DNA of 64,000 nucleotides from Leptospira harrisiae (GCF_002811945.1 NZ_NPDX01000001.1:1868501-1932500); one strand, 5' to 3'. Positions 50,635 through 59,690 are shown, counted from the stretch's first letter. The notes: generated from the letters alone by a model not told the origin. Numbers and translations are program-made.

Positions 50635-52506
50635 TTAAAGAAAAAAGCTCTTAAGTCGAAAAAAAATTCGAGAGTATAGTTTTACAAAAAAAGGTACATT
50701 TATTTTATCTGAGTTCGAAGCAAAAATACCTACTTGCTTTGAAATAAAAGAGTTAAATAAATCTACCCATTGGCGATCCGCCCATGCATATTTTTTTAAA
50801 ACCATTAAACGAACTTCCTGAACCTTCTCTGAATTCCACCAATCAAAAATCTCTTTTTGATTCATTTTCATTTTTGTTCGAAAAGATGATTCTTCAAGTT
50901 CATAGATACCAACGGCAATTAGGTGATTCGTCAGTTCCGACCATAACGAATTATAATTTTCAAATTCAAAAAAATCATTAAAAATAATAATGGGTTTATT
51001 TACTACTAATCTTTCAAAAAATGAAGTTCCAAAAGAATTTGAAATTAACAAGGCAGAATGTCTCATCAAGCGGTCACCCGCCATACCTTCAAAAGTAATA
51101 TCAGGCGAAAGTAATAACTCAGGACTTAACTGGAATTTTAGATCATATCCCTGTTCATACGAGTATTCGGAAACAACAACTTTCTTTTTACCCTTTTCAC
51201 TCGCAATTTTCAGAATTCTATTTAATAAAGATACATTTTCGAGCAAAAAAAACGGCATTGCCACACGAAGAAATTTTCCCAATCGGTTGTATGTTGTGTT
51301 AAAAATAATTCCAATCTCAAAGTTATCATAGAGGTGACTCTCATTCGGTTCCTGATTTGATAACAAATTAGACAAATGTGGGCTCGGTAACGGAATTGCT
51401 GGTAGCTTATCATTGAAATCAGACCAGCCCCAAGTGATGAAACCATCACTAACATTTCGCTCGCTCCACTCCTGTGTACAGTGGGTGTACATTCCGTAAG
51501 CAGTCCCATGTTGAATACCATAACTTAACCCGCCATTTTCCCTACTTTCGGCATCTAGTATTGTTGCCCCAGGTAAACCTATATTGAATACCTTAATATT
51601 ACTAGATGCAGGAATTCTCATTTTAAAAAATTGTTCGGGAAAAAAGGTATCGATATTATGAATAAAAAAATCCTCAAAAGAATCATTTGGAGTAAAAGTA
51701 AAATTTTGTTTCAATGTTGAAAAAAAATTCTTTTTTTTCAAATACGGAAATGCTGGAAGTCCATTATAATATGCTGAAAAAATCTTTAGTCTCGAATTTA
51801 AAACCGCTTGTAAATTTTCATCAGATATACCTGTCCCCAAAAAGATTGAACCTAAATTTGAGGGAAAGGAAACATAATAAGGAAGGAAACTACCTCTATT
51901 GGATAATACTCTCTTTTTTTCGATGTTTACGACAAGATCATAGTATTCTCTATCATTTTTAAACCGAGGTATATCGGGTTTGTCGATTTTTACAAATGAT
52001 AGATCCGTTTTATTGCGCAAGTCAGAATACATAAGTATAAAAGATGACAACGCCCAATCAACATTTGAAATGAAATTTACGTTAAGAACAAACAATCTAC
52101 CCGAATCAAACTTGAGAAACTGCCTACTATTTTGGATTACTTCAACCTCGACCTTGTCAGCGATCAATTTCAATTGCAGATATCTTAAATAAACAAGATC
52201 TAAAACATCCCGCAAATCAGGCAGCAATAAGGTAGTCCAAAATTTTTTTGATTTATTAACCGAATAATATTCGTTAAAAAGATCAGGTAAATATTCAAAA
52301 ATTTTATATATTAAATGATTCAGGTATATAAACTCTTTATCAAACTCCGCAACGGTGAGGTGCCGATTAAGTAAAGAATCTTTAACCAAATCTTTAAATA
52401 AAATATCATCTCTATCTAAAAATGCAGAAGGAAAAATAAAGAGATTATTTTTCAATTCAGCGTCTGATTTTTCAAACTGCTTTGGGTTTAAGAATAATCT
52501 TTGCAT
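50635..52506 (-). CDS. LIC12162-family putative transferase
   Basis: The 623-residue protein resembles a group first noted in Leptospira surface-polysaccharide loci and described as putative transferases (LIC12162 family). The N-terminal half has QRLFLNPKQFEKSD and FWTTLLLPDLRDVLD; the C-terminal half contains a GT-B-like stretch (YGIQHGTAYGMYTH, then FEGMAGDRLMRHSALLISN and NKPIIIF), like capsule polysaccharide glycosyltransferases. Recognition is from memory. There is no signal peptide or membrane span. Exact reaction unknown. Confidence 0.7.
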   Translation of the reverse strand: MQRLFLNPKQFEKSDAELKNNLFIFPSAFLDRDDILFKDLVKDSLLNRHLTVAEFDKEFIYLNHLIYKIFEYLPDLFNEYYSVNKSKKFWTTLLLPDLRDVLDLVYLRYLQLKLIADKVEVEVIQNSRQFLKFDSGRLFVLNVNFISNVDWALSSFILMYSDLRNKTDLSFVKIDKPDIPRFKNDREYYDLVVNIEKKRVLSNRGSFLPYYVSFPSNLGSIFLGTGISDENLQAVLNSRLKIFSAYYNGLPAFPYLKKKNFFSTLKQNFTFTPNDSFEDFFIHNIDTFFPEQFFKMRIPASSNIKVFNIGLPGATILDAESRENGGLSYGIQHGTAYGMYTHCTQEWSERNVSDGFITWGWSDFNDKLPAIPLPSPHLSNLLSNQEPNESHLYDNFEIGIIFNTTYNRLGKFLRVAMPFFLLENVSLLNRILKIASEKGKKKVVVSEYSYEQGYDLKFQLSPELLLSPDITFEGMAGDRLMRHSALLISNSFGTSFFERLVVNKPIIIFNDFFEFENYNSLWSELTNHLIAVGIYELEESSFRTKMKMNQKEIFDWWNSEKVQEVRLMVLKKYAWADRQWVDLFNSFISKQVGIFASNSDKINVPFFVKLYSRIFFRLKSFFL

Positions 52507-52545
52507 AAAACGTAATGGAATGAGAGAAAACGAACTGAAAAAAAA

Positions 52546-53376
52546 TCAGCGACCGGTCTTTAGTGTATCAATAGAAACTCGAGGGAATACTTCCAACTTA
52601 CCTCCTCTCGTTGCATTAAACACCTCGACCCCCAGATCATTTAGAATCTCTTTTGCAAAATGGAGAATGCGAACCATGTATTCAAAATGTTCGCGAGTCA
52701 CGAGATACTGTTTCTCCCCTTTCTGAAAATAATTTGGTACAAAATGAGGAGAATCAGATTTTAAAATAGAAAAACCTTCATCATCAGGATCAGCATCATC
52801 AAAATTCCAGCTAAAGTCAATTCCTAACAAGTATATCTTCTTAAACCCCATAAATAGAGCAAGCTGTAGGCAAATATAAATTACTGTTTGTCCGCAAAAT
52901 AAAAACGGTACCGGTTCTAAAAAAAAATCCATATCCGTAAATTCAGAAGCAATCCTATTTATATAAATGGTATTTTTATCCAAATTTATTCCTGGAATTT
53001 TCATAAGAAACTTAGTGATATCATTTTCCTCGTTAACGATTTCTTTTATTGTTTCTAAAACGGGGATATCTTCGCATACATAAAAGTTGGGTCTCCATTG
53101 AGTTTGCGGGTATATTAAATGAATTTTATTTACACCGAACGATAGGATTTTTTTTTCAGCAATCCAATTTAAATCTTCTGCCCTAAGACTTGGGCCATTG
53201 CCAACAATAAAACATTCTGCACCTTTATATCGATTTTTTAATCGATAATATCTATTATCATTAGCAATAAAAGAAATTCCGAAATTTGCCAAATATCTTC
53301 TTAATTTATAAGAGAATTCGAGAAATATGTTCTTTGAATATCGAATAAAAAAAAGAAAAACTCTTATCAATCTCAT
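52546..53376 (-). CDS. DUF115 / MptE-like protein
   Basis: The 276-residue protein has the signature of the DUF115 (6-hydroxymethylpterin diphosphokinase MptE-like) fold: FIVGNGPSLRAEDLNWI at about residues 54-70, then FGVNKIHLIYPQTQWRPNFY and KIYLLGIDFSWN. In surface-polysaccharide loci such proteins may be glycosyltransferases; the pterin kinase role seen in archaea is unlikely here. The NGPSL loop also resembles GT42 sialyltransferases, which is relevant next to a cytidylyltransferase. It overlaps the aldolase gene by four bases. Confidence 0.72.
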   Translation of the reverse strand: MRLIRVFLFFIRYSKNIFLEFSYKLRRYLANFGISFIANDNRYYRLKNRYKGAECFIVGNGPSLRAEDLNWIAEKKILSFGVNKIHLIYPQTQWRPNFYVCEDIPVLETIKEIVNEENDITKFLMKIPGINLDKNTIYINRIASEFTDMDFFLEPVPFLFCGQTVIYICLQLALFMGFKKIYLLGIDFSWNFDDADPDDEGFSILKSDSPHFVPNYFQKGEKQYLVTREHFEYMVRILHFAKEILNDLGVEVFNATRGGKLEVFPRVSIDTLKTGR

Positions 53377-54137
53377 TTCGAATGAAATTCAGCTACAGAA
53401 TTTTTATAAAATGTAGTCATCGAATAACTATCAGCTACAAAGGCTAAAAATTTAAACCCCATAGATCTATATAATTTTGCAGTTTGAATATCTCTTACAA
53501 AAGTGCCTGCTGTTTTGCCTGATGTTAAAATAATTTTTAAACATTTTTCTAATTGGTTTATTACATCAGGATGTTCCAATTGTCCCGGCAATCCAACGGA
53601 CTGTGATATATCATACATTCCTAAATAAATACAATCAATCCCTTCCACTTTCGCAATTTCAGGCAAATTATTGATACCTTCCTGGCCTTCGACGAGAATA
53701 CCGACAAATGTTGATTCACCATGTCTTTTCATAGATTCAGCTAAATCAACATGCGTGTATCCATGGCAACGAGTGTAAGGGCTCAATCCTCTTTTTCCGT
53801 AGGGAAAATATCTTGCTGCTTCGACAATAGCTTTCGCCTTTTCAACTTTTGAAACGTGTGGCACAAGAACACCTTCACAGCCTGTTTCTAAAGCATGTAG
53901 GATTGTGTTTTCTTGATCATCACCAACGCGAACAATTGGATGACAGTTATGAAGTATGGAACTCTTCACCATTTCTTCACAGGTCTCCCAGGAAATAGAA
54001 CCATGCTCCAAATCAATTACGATAAAATCTAATCCTGTTCTTGCGATCACATCTACAGTAAAGGAGGAAGGAATCATACACCAAGTACCAAAAACTTCCT
54101 TTCCTCTTTTTAGTTTTTCTAAAATATTAAAACTCAT
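53373..54137 (-). CDS. HpcH/HpaI-family class II pyruvate aldolase
   Basis: The 254-residue enzyme joins pyruvate to an aldehyde, or reverses this, to give 2-keto-3-deoxy (or 4-hydroxy-2-oxo) acids. Key residues fall almost exactly at E. coli HpaI positions: His45 in IDLEHGSISW, Arg70 in PIVRVGDD, Glu150 in ILVEGQEG and Asp176 in YLGMYDISQS as metal ligands. The active site looks complete. It is separated from the KdsB-like gene by one base. In this setting it may build the carbon skeleton of a 3-deoxy-ulosonic sugar. Confidence 0.92.
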   Translation of the reverse strand: MSFNILEKLKRGKEVFGTWCMIPSSFTVDVIARTGLDFIVIDLEHGSISWETCEEMVKSSILHNCHPIVRVGDDQENTILHALETGCEGVLVPHVSKVEKAKAIVEAARYFPYGKRGLSPYTRCHGYTHVDLAESMKRHGESTFVGILVEGQEGINNLPEIAKVEGIDCIYLGMYDISQSVGLPGQLEHPDVINQLEKCLKIILTSGKTAGTFVRDIQTAKLYRSMGFKFLAFVADSYSMTTFYKNSVAEFHSK

Positions 54138-54138
54138 T

Positions 54139-54903
54139 CTATTTACCTGAATATAAAGGAAATATTGGATCCGATTTCATTAATTCTTCTACCTTTAATC
54201 GATCCTCGTTTGTATCAACAGATTTAGATATAAACGGCGATGGAATCATTCTTACTTTGTATCCATGCTGAATCGCCCGATTCATTTCTATTGACTCTTG
54301 CAGCTCAAGAGGTGTAGGTGACAACTTGTGATTAAAGGATTTCATAAAATGCCACTTAAAAGGCATGATACATACTTGTTTCCACCAGTCAGTCCTTACT
54401 TCTTCATGATTGACAGAAGGAATTGGTGCCCGAGACATAAAAAGTGCATTCATTGATAAATCAGTTACTACCTTAATTTCGCCCGGATCAAGCCACTCAT
54501 CTTTACCAATCTTTGCACAAAGATTAGACACATAAACATCCTTCTCTTCAATCAAAGGTTTAATAGCAAGGTCAATCATTTCGGGATGTACCAGGGGCTC
54601 ATCACCTTGAACGACTACAACAATATCTTCGTCGTCTAAATTCAATTCTTCTGCTGCGGTTGCGACTCGAAGTCCTGGTCGCTGAATATTCCGGTCGGTC
54701 ATGATGACCCTTCCATTAAATCTCAAAACTTCAGTTTTAATTTCTTCATCACAAGCAGCTACAAAAAGATCTGTTGTATATTTGCTTAAGGCACATCTAC
54801 GGTAACAATGTTCAAGCATTGTTTTACCCAATATATTTGCTAAAGGTTTTCCAGGAAATCTTGAAGAACCCATCCGAGCAGGGATACCAACTACTATTTT
54901 CAT
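54139..54903 (-). CDS. KdsB-like CMP-sugar synthetase
   Basis: The 254-residue protein couples a 2-keto-3-deoxy sugar acid to CMP. GIPARMGSSRFPGKPLANIL is the CTP-binding KdsB signature, QGDEPLVHPEMI the Mg-binding segment, and SRAPIPSVN follows. Family membership is clear but the substrate may be a Kdo relative: the gene sits in an accessory cassette one base from an aldolase, and the housekeeping kdsB would be expected elsewhere. I leave the symbol blank for that reason. Confidence 0.9.
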   Translation of the reverse strand: MKIVVGIPARMGSSRFPGKPLANILGKTMLEHCYRRCALSKYTTDLFVAACDEEIKTEVLRFNGRVIMTDRNIQRPGLRVATAAEELNLDDEDIVVVVQGDEPLVHPEMIDLAIKPLIEEKDVYVSNLCAKIGKDEWLDPGEIKVVTDLSMNALFMSRAPIPSVNHEEVRTDWWKQVCIMPFKWHFMKSFNHKLSPTPLELQESIEMNRAIQHGYKVRMIPSPFISKSVDTNEDRLKVEELMKSDPIFPLYSGK

Positions 54904-54907
54904 TTTA

Positions 54908-55723
54908 TTACCTAGTCACACGCCATGCATCAAATCGATGGTCTAAGTTATGTTTCTCTTCTAAACCAAGTTTATTCATCGCAATTCGATCATATTCAAA
55001 ATAATCAAAGAACACATCGGAACTATAACTCGTCTTATAACTATCTTCAATTTTTTTAACTGTCTTAAAATTTGCGCTTAAGAAATTTTCTGTTTCCGAA
55101 TAAAATGGCAAACACTTGTTATCTGCTGGTTCAGAGATTGCGACTAAACCCATTTTCTTTCGCAGCATATTGACAAACGAATAATTATAGCTTTTTTTAT
55201 CATAATAAGCATCATCCAATGCCACAATAAACTCACTATTCGCCACAGTAACGAAGGCTTGAATTTCACCATGGAGATGATCCCATGTATGCCAACTATC
55301 AAAGAAACCAAAATCAGCTTTTAAACCAAGTTCACTTAAACTTTCAATTCCGATATGTTTATCAGTGCTATTAAAAGGTATAAATGTCCAAACCTTATGA
55401 ATATCAATCCCTAAAGGTTTACAAATAGCATCGGAAATAATACTACGTAAATACGCACCTTTACTCCCATTTGTATCCCAACTAAACAAACGTGCATCAT
55501 TTAATGCACAATAAATGAAAAAAACCAACGACGAGGCACCGGAACCTGTTTCGACCAAAACCTTTGGTTTATTTTTGGATTCAGATAATATATTCCATAT
55601 CGCCAAACATTCACTATCAGGTGTTCCATTTAGCCATCTTGGCAACAATCGCTTGCAAAATAATATAAAATTTGCTGGATTTTTTAATATCTCTTCTTTT
55701 GATCCGTAGTAAAAATCGTACAT
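54908..55723 (-). CDS. Rossmann-fold methyltransferase-like protein
   Basis: The 271-residue protein has a degenerate SAM-type fold: VLVETGSGASSLVFFIY resembles motif I, ARLFSWDTNGSKGAY the second acidic strand, and FGFFDSWHTWDHLHGEIQAF the Asp-His motif of the Methyltransf_24/cephalosporin-hydroxylase type, with VALDDAYYDKKSY after it. It is probably a methyltransferase or hydroxylase-like enzyme on a sugar. It lies four bases from the KdsB-like gene in the cassette. Confidence 0.6.
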   Translation of the reverse strand: MYDFYYGSKEEILKNPANFILFCKRLLPRWLNGTPDSECLAIWNILSESKNKPKVLVETGSGASSLVFFIYCALNDARLFSWDTNGSKGAYLRSIISDAICKPLGIDIHKVWTFIPFNSTDKHIGIESLSELGLKADFGFFDSWHTWDHLHGEIQAFVTVANSEFIVALDDAYYDKKSYNYSFVNMLRKKMGLVAISEPADNKCLPFYSETENFLSANFKTVKKIEDSYKTSYSSDVFFDYFEYDRIAMNKLGLEEKHNLDHRFDAWRVTR

Positions 55724-55727
55724 TTTA

Positions 55728-56486
55728 TTATCCTTTGTTTATAATTAAATCTAATTGCTTAAAATCTTTAATGATCGGAATATTCTTAATTATAGCTTCT
55801 TCTAAATATTCTGGAATTGGATTTGACCAAGCGGTCAAATATACATTAAACCCGTCTGCGTAAGACTCATACAGATGGGTTACATTATCATCAAAAAAAA
55901 CTAAATCCTTTTTCTGAAAATTTGAAATTTTCATAATTTGTTTTAAGGCATCAAATTTATTAAGAATTTTTGATTCATCAAAGATCCTCTCGTCCGGTAG
56001 ATCAACATTGTAGAAATCAAGAATCATTCGAATCGATAAAAAATCTTTTAATGTTGCGATATATAGTTTTTTTTCTACACTTATCTCTCTTAAAATATCA
56101 ATAACTTCTTGATATACTGAATGAAGAAGAACCCAATCTTTTGGATGATCTTTCCGAAAATCCTGCCTTTCGGCCAGAAATAATTTCTTAAATTTTGGAA
56201 TATCTTCCTTATGTAAGCCTAGTTGGATCTCATAGTCCTCTTGATTTTCAATTTTTATTTTGTTTTCGAGAATAACATTTAGAATGAAATATTCGCCGGC
56301 TCCTCGGACTCTTGGGCGTAGCTTTCTAAATTCAGATTTCTCTTCAAACGAAAATTCAGCTACGGATCTTCTTTTTAAATCTCGGCGATTCCATCTTTGC
56401 CAAGTATTCCACGATGTAATCATACACTCATCTGTACTATCACAAACAACGCCATCGAAATCAAAAACATAAAGCTTATCAAACAT
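55728..56486 (-). CDS. HAD-superfamily phosphatase
   Basis: The 252-residue protein starts with the HAD nucleophile motif: FDFDGVVCDST with Asp9 and Asp11. ATLKDFLSI supplies the motif II/III region and VFFDDNVTHLYE the C-terminal acidic pair. An insertion of about 90 residues forms the cap. A phosphate-removing step is expected in ulosonic-acid pathways (as with KdsC for Kdo-8-phosphate), which fits the cassette. The gene overlaps the next by eight bases. Confidence 0.82.
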   Translation of the reverse strand: MFDKLYVFDFDGVVCDSTDECMITSWNTWQRWNRRDLKRRSVAEFSFEEKSEFRKLRPRVRGAGEYFILNVILENKIKIENQEDYEIQLGLHKEDIPKFKKLFLAERQDFRKDHPKDWVLLHSVYQEVIDILREISVEKKLYIATLKDFLSIRMILDFYNVDLPDERIFDESKILNKFDALKQIMKISNFQKKDLVFFDDNVTHLYESYADGFNVYLTAWSNPIPEYLEEAIIKNIPIIKDFKQLDLIINKG

Positions 56487-57243
56487 GCAGATTCCGAAAT
56501 GAAACTGTTAATTCGCCGAGTCCAGAGATGTAACTAATAAATTCATCACCGTCCTCCAGATAAATACGGTCTCTTACTCTATTTGGTGCACCCGTAAGCA
56601 CAACATCTCCAGGCGATAAAGTCATCCATGATGTTAGCCAAACTAAGAGTTCAGTCTCCAACCAAAGTCTCTCTGATAGTTTACCTTCTCGAAGTAATAC
56701 GCCATTATGAAATCCTTTTATTATTTGTTCACTTGGCCTAAATTCTGTATCAATATAGGGTCCGAGTGCACAAAAACTGTCTACTGCTTTTGATTTCGCC
56801 AAATGGTGGTCTCGATTCCCGAAGTTCTCTGCAGTAACATCATTTCCAATTGTATATCCAAAAATTTTATCTTTAGCATTAGTTGAATTTAACTGATAGG
56901 ATTCAGCGCCAATAACAATGGCCAATTCGCACTCACCCCAAACTTTTGTATTCACCAATGGATTATTGATTGTTCCCTTATGTTCGACAATTTTAGAATT
57001 TGATTTTAAAAATACTAAAGGCTCCGTGTTTTCCTCACCTTTTGCAACGCCAGGATAATTCAATGCAACTCCAACTATTTTATTTGGCGTACAAGGGTTT
57101 AACAATTGAATCTCATGCTCAGCTACTGTAAATAAATCCTTCGTATCCCCAAACCAGGGAGCACGATCAATCGCTACAATCGTTTCACCTTCAATTCTCC
57201 CGTGGAAAATTTCATTCTTATGCTGAAATCTAAGAAATTTCAT
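56479..57243 (-). CDS. Fumarylacetoacetate hydrolase (FAH)-fold enzyme
   Basis: The 254-residue protein has the FAH metal site: Glu104 and Glu106 in VWGECELAIVIG and Asp135 in YTIGNDVTAEN, plus the basic residue segment HHLAKSKAVDSFCALGP. Family members cleave or decarboxylate beta-dicarbonyl acids, including 2,4-diketo-3-deoxy sugar acids in non-phosphorylated sugar-acid pathways. That substrate class matches the neighbouring aldolase and SDRs. The start overlaps the epimerase stop as TAATG. Confidence 0.88.
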   Translation of the reverse strand: MKFLRFQHKNEIFHGRIEGETIVAIDRAPWFGDTKDLFTVAEHEIQLLNPCTPNKIVGVALNYPGVAKGEENTEPLVFLKSNSKIVEHKGTINNPLVNTKVWGECELAIVIGAESYQLNSTNAKDKIFGYTIGNDVTAENFGNRDHHLAKSKAVDSFCALGPYIDTEFRPSEQIIKGFHNGVLLREGKLSERLWLETELLVWLTSWMTLSPGDVVLTGAPNRVRDRIYLEDGDEFISYISGLGELTVSFRNLHV

Positions 57244-58115
57244 TATGTTAACTTCTTGCTTTTTACTTCTTCAATCAATTGCAACAAACCTTGACCCAGA
57301 TCCACATGCATTGGGGGAATATATTTCCTTCCCAGTTTCGGCTGATAGGCATAAGGAGTTCTTACGTAATGTCCAACTTGGTCTCCCTCTAAAAAAGAAA
57401 CTGAATCAGGCCGTCCCAAAATTTCCGCAAGCATCTTCATTAACTCAATTACTTTCATTGGCTCTTGCCCAGTCAAAACAACACTTTGGTTTTTAAATTC
57501 CTCACCCATGGCAACAACACTTGCACGTGCAGCATCTTCTACATGAATATATTCTCGCAAACTATCGGCGCTACCCTCATAAGTTATCTTTCCTGTTTCT
57601 AAAGCGGTTTTAACAATTCGGTACAATCCATTTGCTTCGTCTGATCTTGGTCCATAAAGCGAACCATATCTTAAAATTGTATATTCAAGGTTAAAAGACT
57701 TATTGTATTCTTCAATATAAGCTTCCGATGCTTGTTTACTACATCGATAAAATCCACCTTCACGACTAAATACATAGACGGTACTTGCATAAACAAACCT
57801 CTTCACATTATGCTTACGGCAAGCTTCTAATATATATGAATTACCTAATACATTAATCCGAATTGAATCTATTGGTTTATCTAGTGCTTGGTTAAGATCA
57901 GCTAGTGCAGCAAAATTATAAACAATATCAAAGCCATTAACACTAGAACTCACAAAACTCTCATCCAAAAGATCGCCGATTATCATTCTCTGATTTGGAC
58001 GCAACCATACGGAAGGATTTCTATCGAATATTGTGACTTCATGACCTGCTTCACTTAAAGCATCACAAACATGAGAACCTAAAAAGCCTGAACCACCGAA
58101 TACTAAAATTTTCAT
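57243..58115 (-). CDS. NAD-dependent sugar epimerase/dehydratase
   Basis: I set the start at ATG 58115, giving 290 residues beginning MKILVFGGSGFLGSHV; the open frame continues 23 codons upstream into the 6-phosphogluconolactonase-like gene but lacks a Rossmann start there, and ATG follows the previous stop as TAAGATG. The motif GGSGFLGSH, YASTVYVFS and catalytic Y-x3-K in FYRCSKQASE are present, with LREYIHVEDAARA near the C-terminal domain. It is an extended SDR acting on a nucleotide sugar or sugar acid. Confidence 0.85.
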   Translation of the reverse strand: MKILVFGGSGFLGSHVCDALSEAGHEVTIFDRNPSVWLRPNQRMIIGDLLDESFVSSSVNGFDIVYNFAALADLNQALDKPIDSIRINVLGNSYILEACRKHNVKRFVYASTVYVFSREGGFYRCSKQASEAYIEEYNKSFNLEYTILRYGSLYGPRSDEANGLYRIVKTALETGKITYEGSADSLREYIHVEDAARASVVAMGEEFKNQSVVLTGQEPMKVIELMKMLAEILGRPDSVSFLEGDQVGHYVRTPYAYQPKLGRKYIPPMHVDLGQGLLQLIEEVKSKKLT

Positions 58116-58116
58116 C

Positions 58117-58809
58117 TTATTCCATACAAAAATAGATTTGTGAACTTTTATTACCTTGCACTTTTGTTGCAGGAAGGTCTGCACCTAACAAAACAGCTTC
58201 AATAATTTTCTTTTTATCTTGACCCTTTGTTAAAAACAAAACATGAGCAGATCGATTGATACAATGTAACGACAAACTAACTCGGTTTGCCGGAGGTTTT
58301 GGAGAGTTATATACTGCAATCATATTGGGAGCGGTTAAATCACTTCCAATATCAAACCCGGGAAATAAACTTGCGGTATGTCCATCCGCACCTATGCCTA
58401 AGATCGAAAAAACAAAATGAGTAACTTTTTTCAATTCACCTTCCATTTGTTCTGCAACAGAACCAGGATCACCTTCTGGAATTGAGTGGAATGTCGCGAG
58501 ACTTAAGATTTTATCCCCAATGGCCCTTTTGATTTCAACTTCAGACCGCTCTGGATTACTCCTAAGAACACAACGTTCATCCGCTAGCCAAAAATGAATT
58601 TTATTCCAAGGTAAGTTTAATTCAGAAAGTTTACGATAAAACGGCAGTGGAGTGTTCCCTCCAGACAAGATGATATGAAGTGGATCATCAGGTGAAAAAC
58701 TGAATTCCGCTTTTATAGTTTTAGAAAAAAAATTTAGTGACTCCGATAACCAAACTTCCGTATTTTGAAAAGCAACAAAATCTTTTTGTAATGATCTGGG
58801 GGTGTTCAA
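58117..58809 (-). CDS. 6-phosphogluconolactonase-family protein
   Basis: The 230-residue protein matches the Pgl/DevB family: HIILSGGNTPLPFYRKLSEL, FWLADERCV, and LGIGADGHTASLFPG. The family hydrolyses 6-phosphogluconolactone or isomerises amino sugars. Its place within a sugar-acid cassette, rather than beside zwf, suggests it may open the lactone of another sugar acid. It could equally be the cell's only lactonase, captured here. It ends two bases before the epimerase start. Confidence 0.85.
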   Translation of the reverse strand: MNTPRSLQKDFVAFQNTEVWLSESLNFFSKTIKAEFSFSPDDPLHIILSGGNTPLPFYRKLSELNLPWNKIHFWLADERCVLRSNPERSEVEIKRAIGDKILSLATFHSIPEGDPGSVAEQMEGELKKVTHFVFSILGIGADGHTASLFPGFDIGSDLTAPNMIAVYNSPKPPANRVSLSLHCINRSAHVLFLTKGQDKKKIIEAVLLGADLPATKVQGNKSSQIYFCME

Positions 58810-58856
58810 TTTATTTTACTCAAAGGAATGAATTAATATAATTATTCAAATGAAGT

Positions 58857-59681
58857 TTACCAAACACTTCTGCCGCCATCGGCAGAAACTATGGAGCCGT
58901 TCAAATAACTTGCACTGTCACTTAACAAAAACAATACGAGCCCCTTATATTCATCTTTTTTCGCCATCCGTCCCAATGGAATTCGCGAAGTAACTTCTTT
59001 TAAAAAATCGACATTTTGGTTGTTCTCAACTCCACCCGGACAGATTGCATTGCAACGAACATTTTTATCAGCCCAATAAGTCGCAAGATAACGAGTAAGG
59101 CCAATCAAACCAGCTTTCACTACCGAGTACGTCACAGGTTTTACGGGTTGTAATTCATCTGGCAGCCCTGTCTTTCTATATAATCTTTGATCAGGAGCTA
59201 TCAGCCCTAAATCGGATGATATATTTAAGATCGTACCACCCTCCGGATTCTGCGAAATAAGAAAACCGTAATGTTTTGCGCAGAGAAAAGAACCAGTAAG
59301 ACCGACAGCCAAATCAGAGTTCCAGACGGATACAGGAAAGTTTTCCAATCGAGAGAATGCCTTTTCCGAAGAATCCTCTACCTTTGGATTATTCGCAGCA
59401 TTATTGATTAGTGCATGAATAGTCTTAAATTTATTTTTAATCTCGGCTATATTTTTGATTATTTCATTTTCGTTTGTAATATCTACTTTATAACCAATGG
59501 CCTCGACTGAATATTTTTCATTTAGATCTTTAGCCAATTGGTTGCATCTTTCTTGATCCAAATCTAAGAGAACCGGAATACCACCGGCTTCAGCAACAAC
59601 TTCAGCATGTTGGCTACCGAGTAAACCTGTAGCACCAGTTATAATAACAACTTTATCTTTTAATGAAAATAATCGATCCAT
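58857..59681 (-). CDS. SDR-family oxidoreductase (PtmA-like candidate)
   Basis: The 274-residue SDR has TGATGLLGSQHAEVV, NNAANNP (the NNAG-type motif), ISSDLGLIAP and the catalytic YSVVKAG. An insertion of about 20 residues between NISSD and the Tyr is unusual among FabG-like SDRs. The layout resembles dehydrogenases of flagellin-glycan sugar clusters such as PtmA, judged from memory. The cofactor is probably NAD; the substrate is unassigned. Confidence 0.82.
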   Translation of the reverse strand: MDRLFSLKDKVVIITGATGLLGSQHAEVVAEAGGIPVLLDLDQERCNQLAKDLNEKYSVEAIGYKVDITNENEIIKNIAEIKNKFKTIHALINNAANNPKVEDSSEKAFSRLENFPVSVWNSDLAVGLTGSFLCAKHYGFLISQNPEGGTILNISSDLGLIAPDQRLYRKTGLPDELQPVKPVTYSVVKAGLIGLTRYLATYWADKNVRCNAICPGGVENNQNVDFLKEVTSRIPLGRMAKKDEYKGLVLFLLSDSASYLNGSIVSADGGRSVW

Positions 59682-59690
59682 AATACCTAT

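Noticed and set aside
58116..58184. Upstream extension of the epimerase frame
   Set aside because: The Rossmann motif begins right after the ATG at 58115, and the extra codons overlie the preceding gene.
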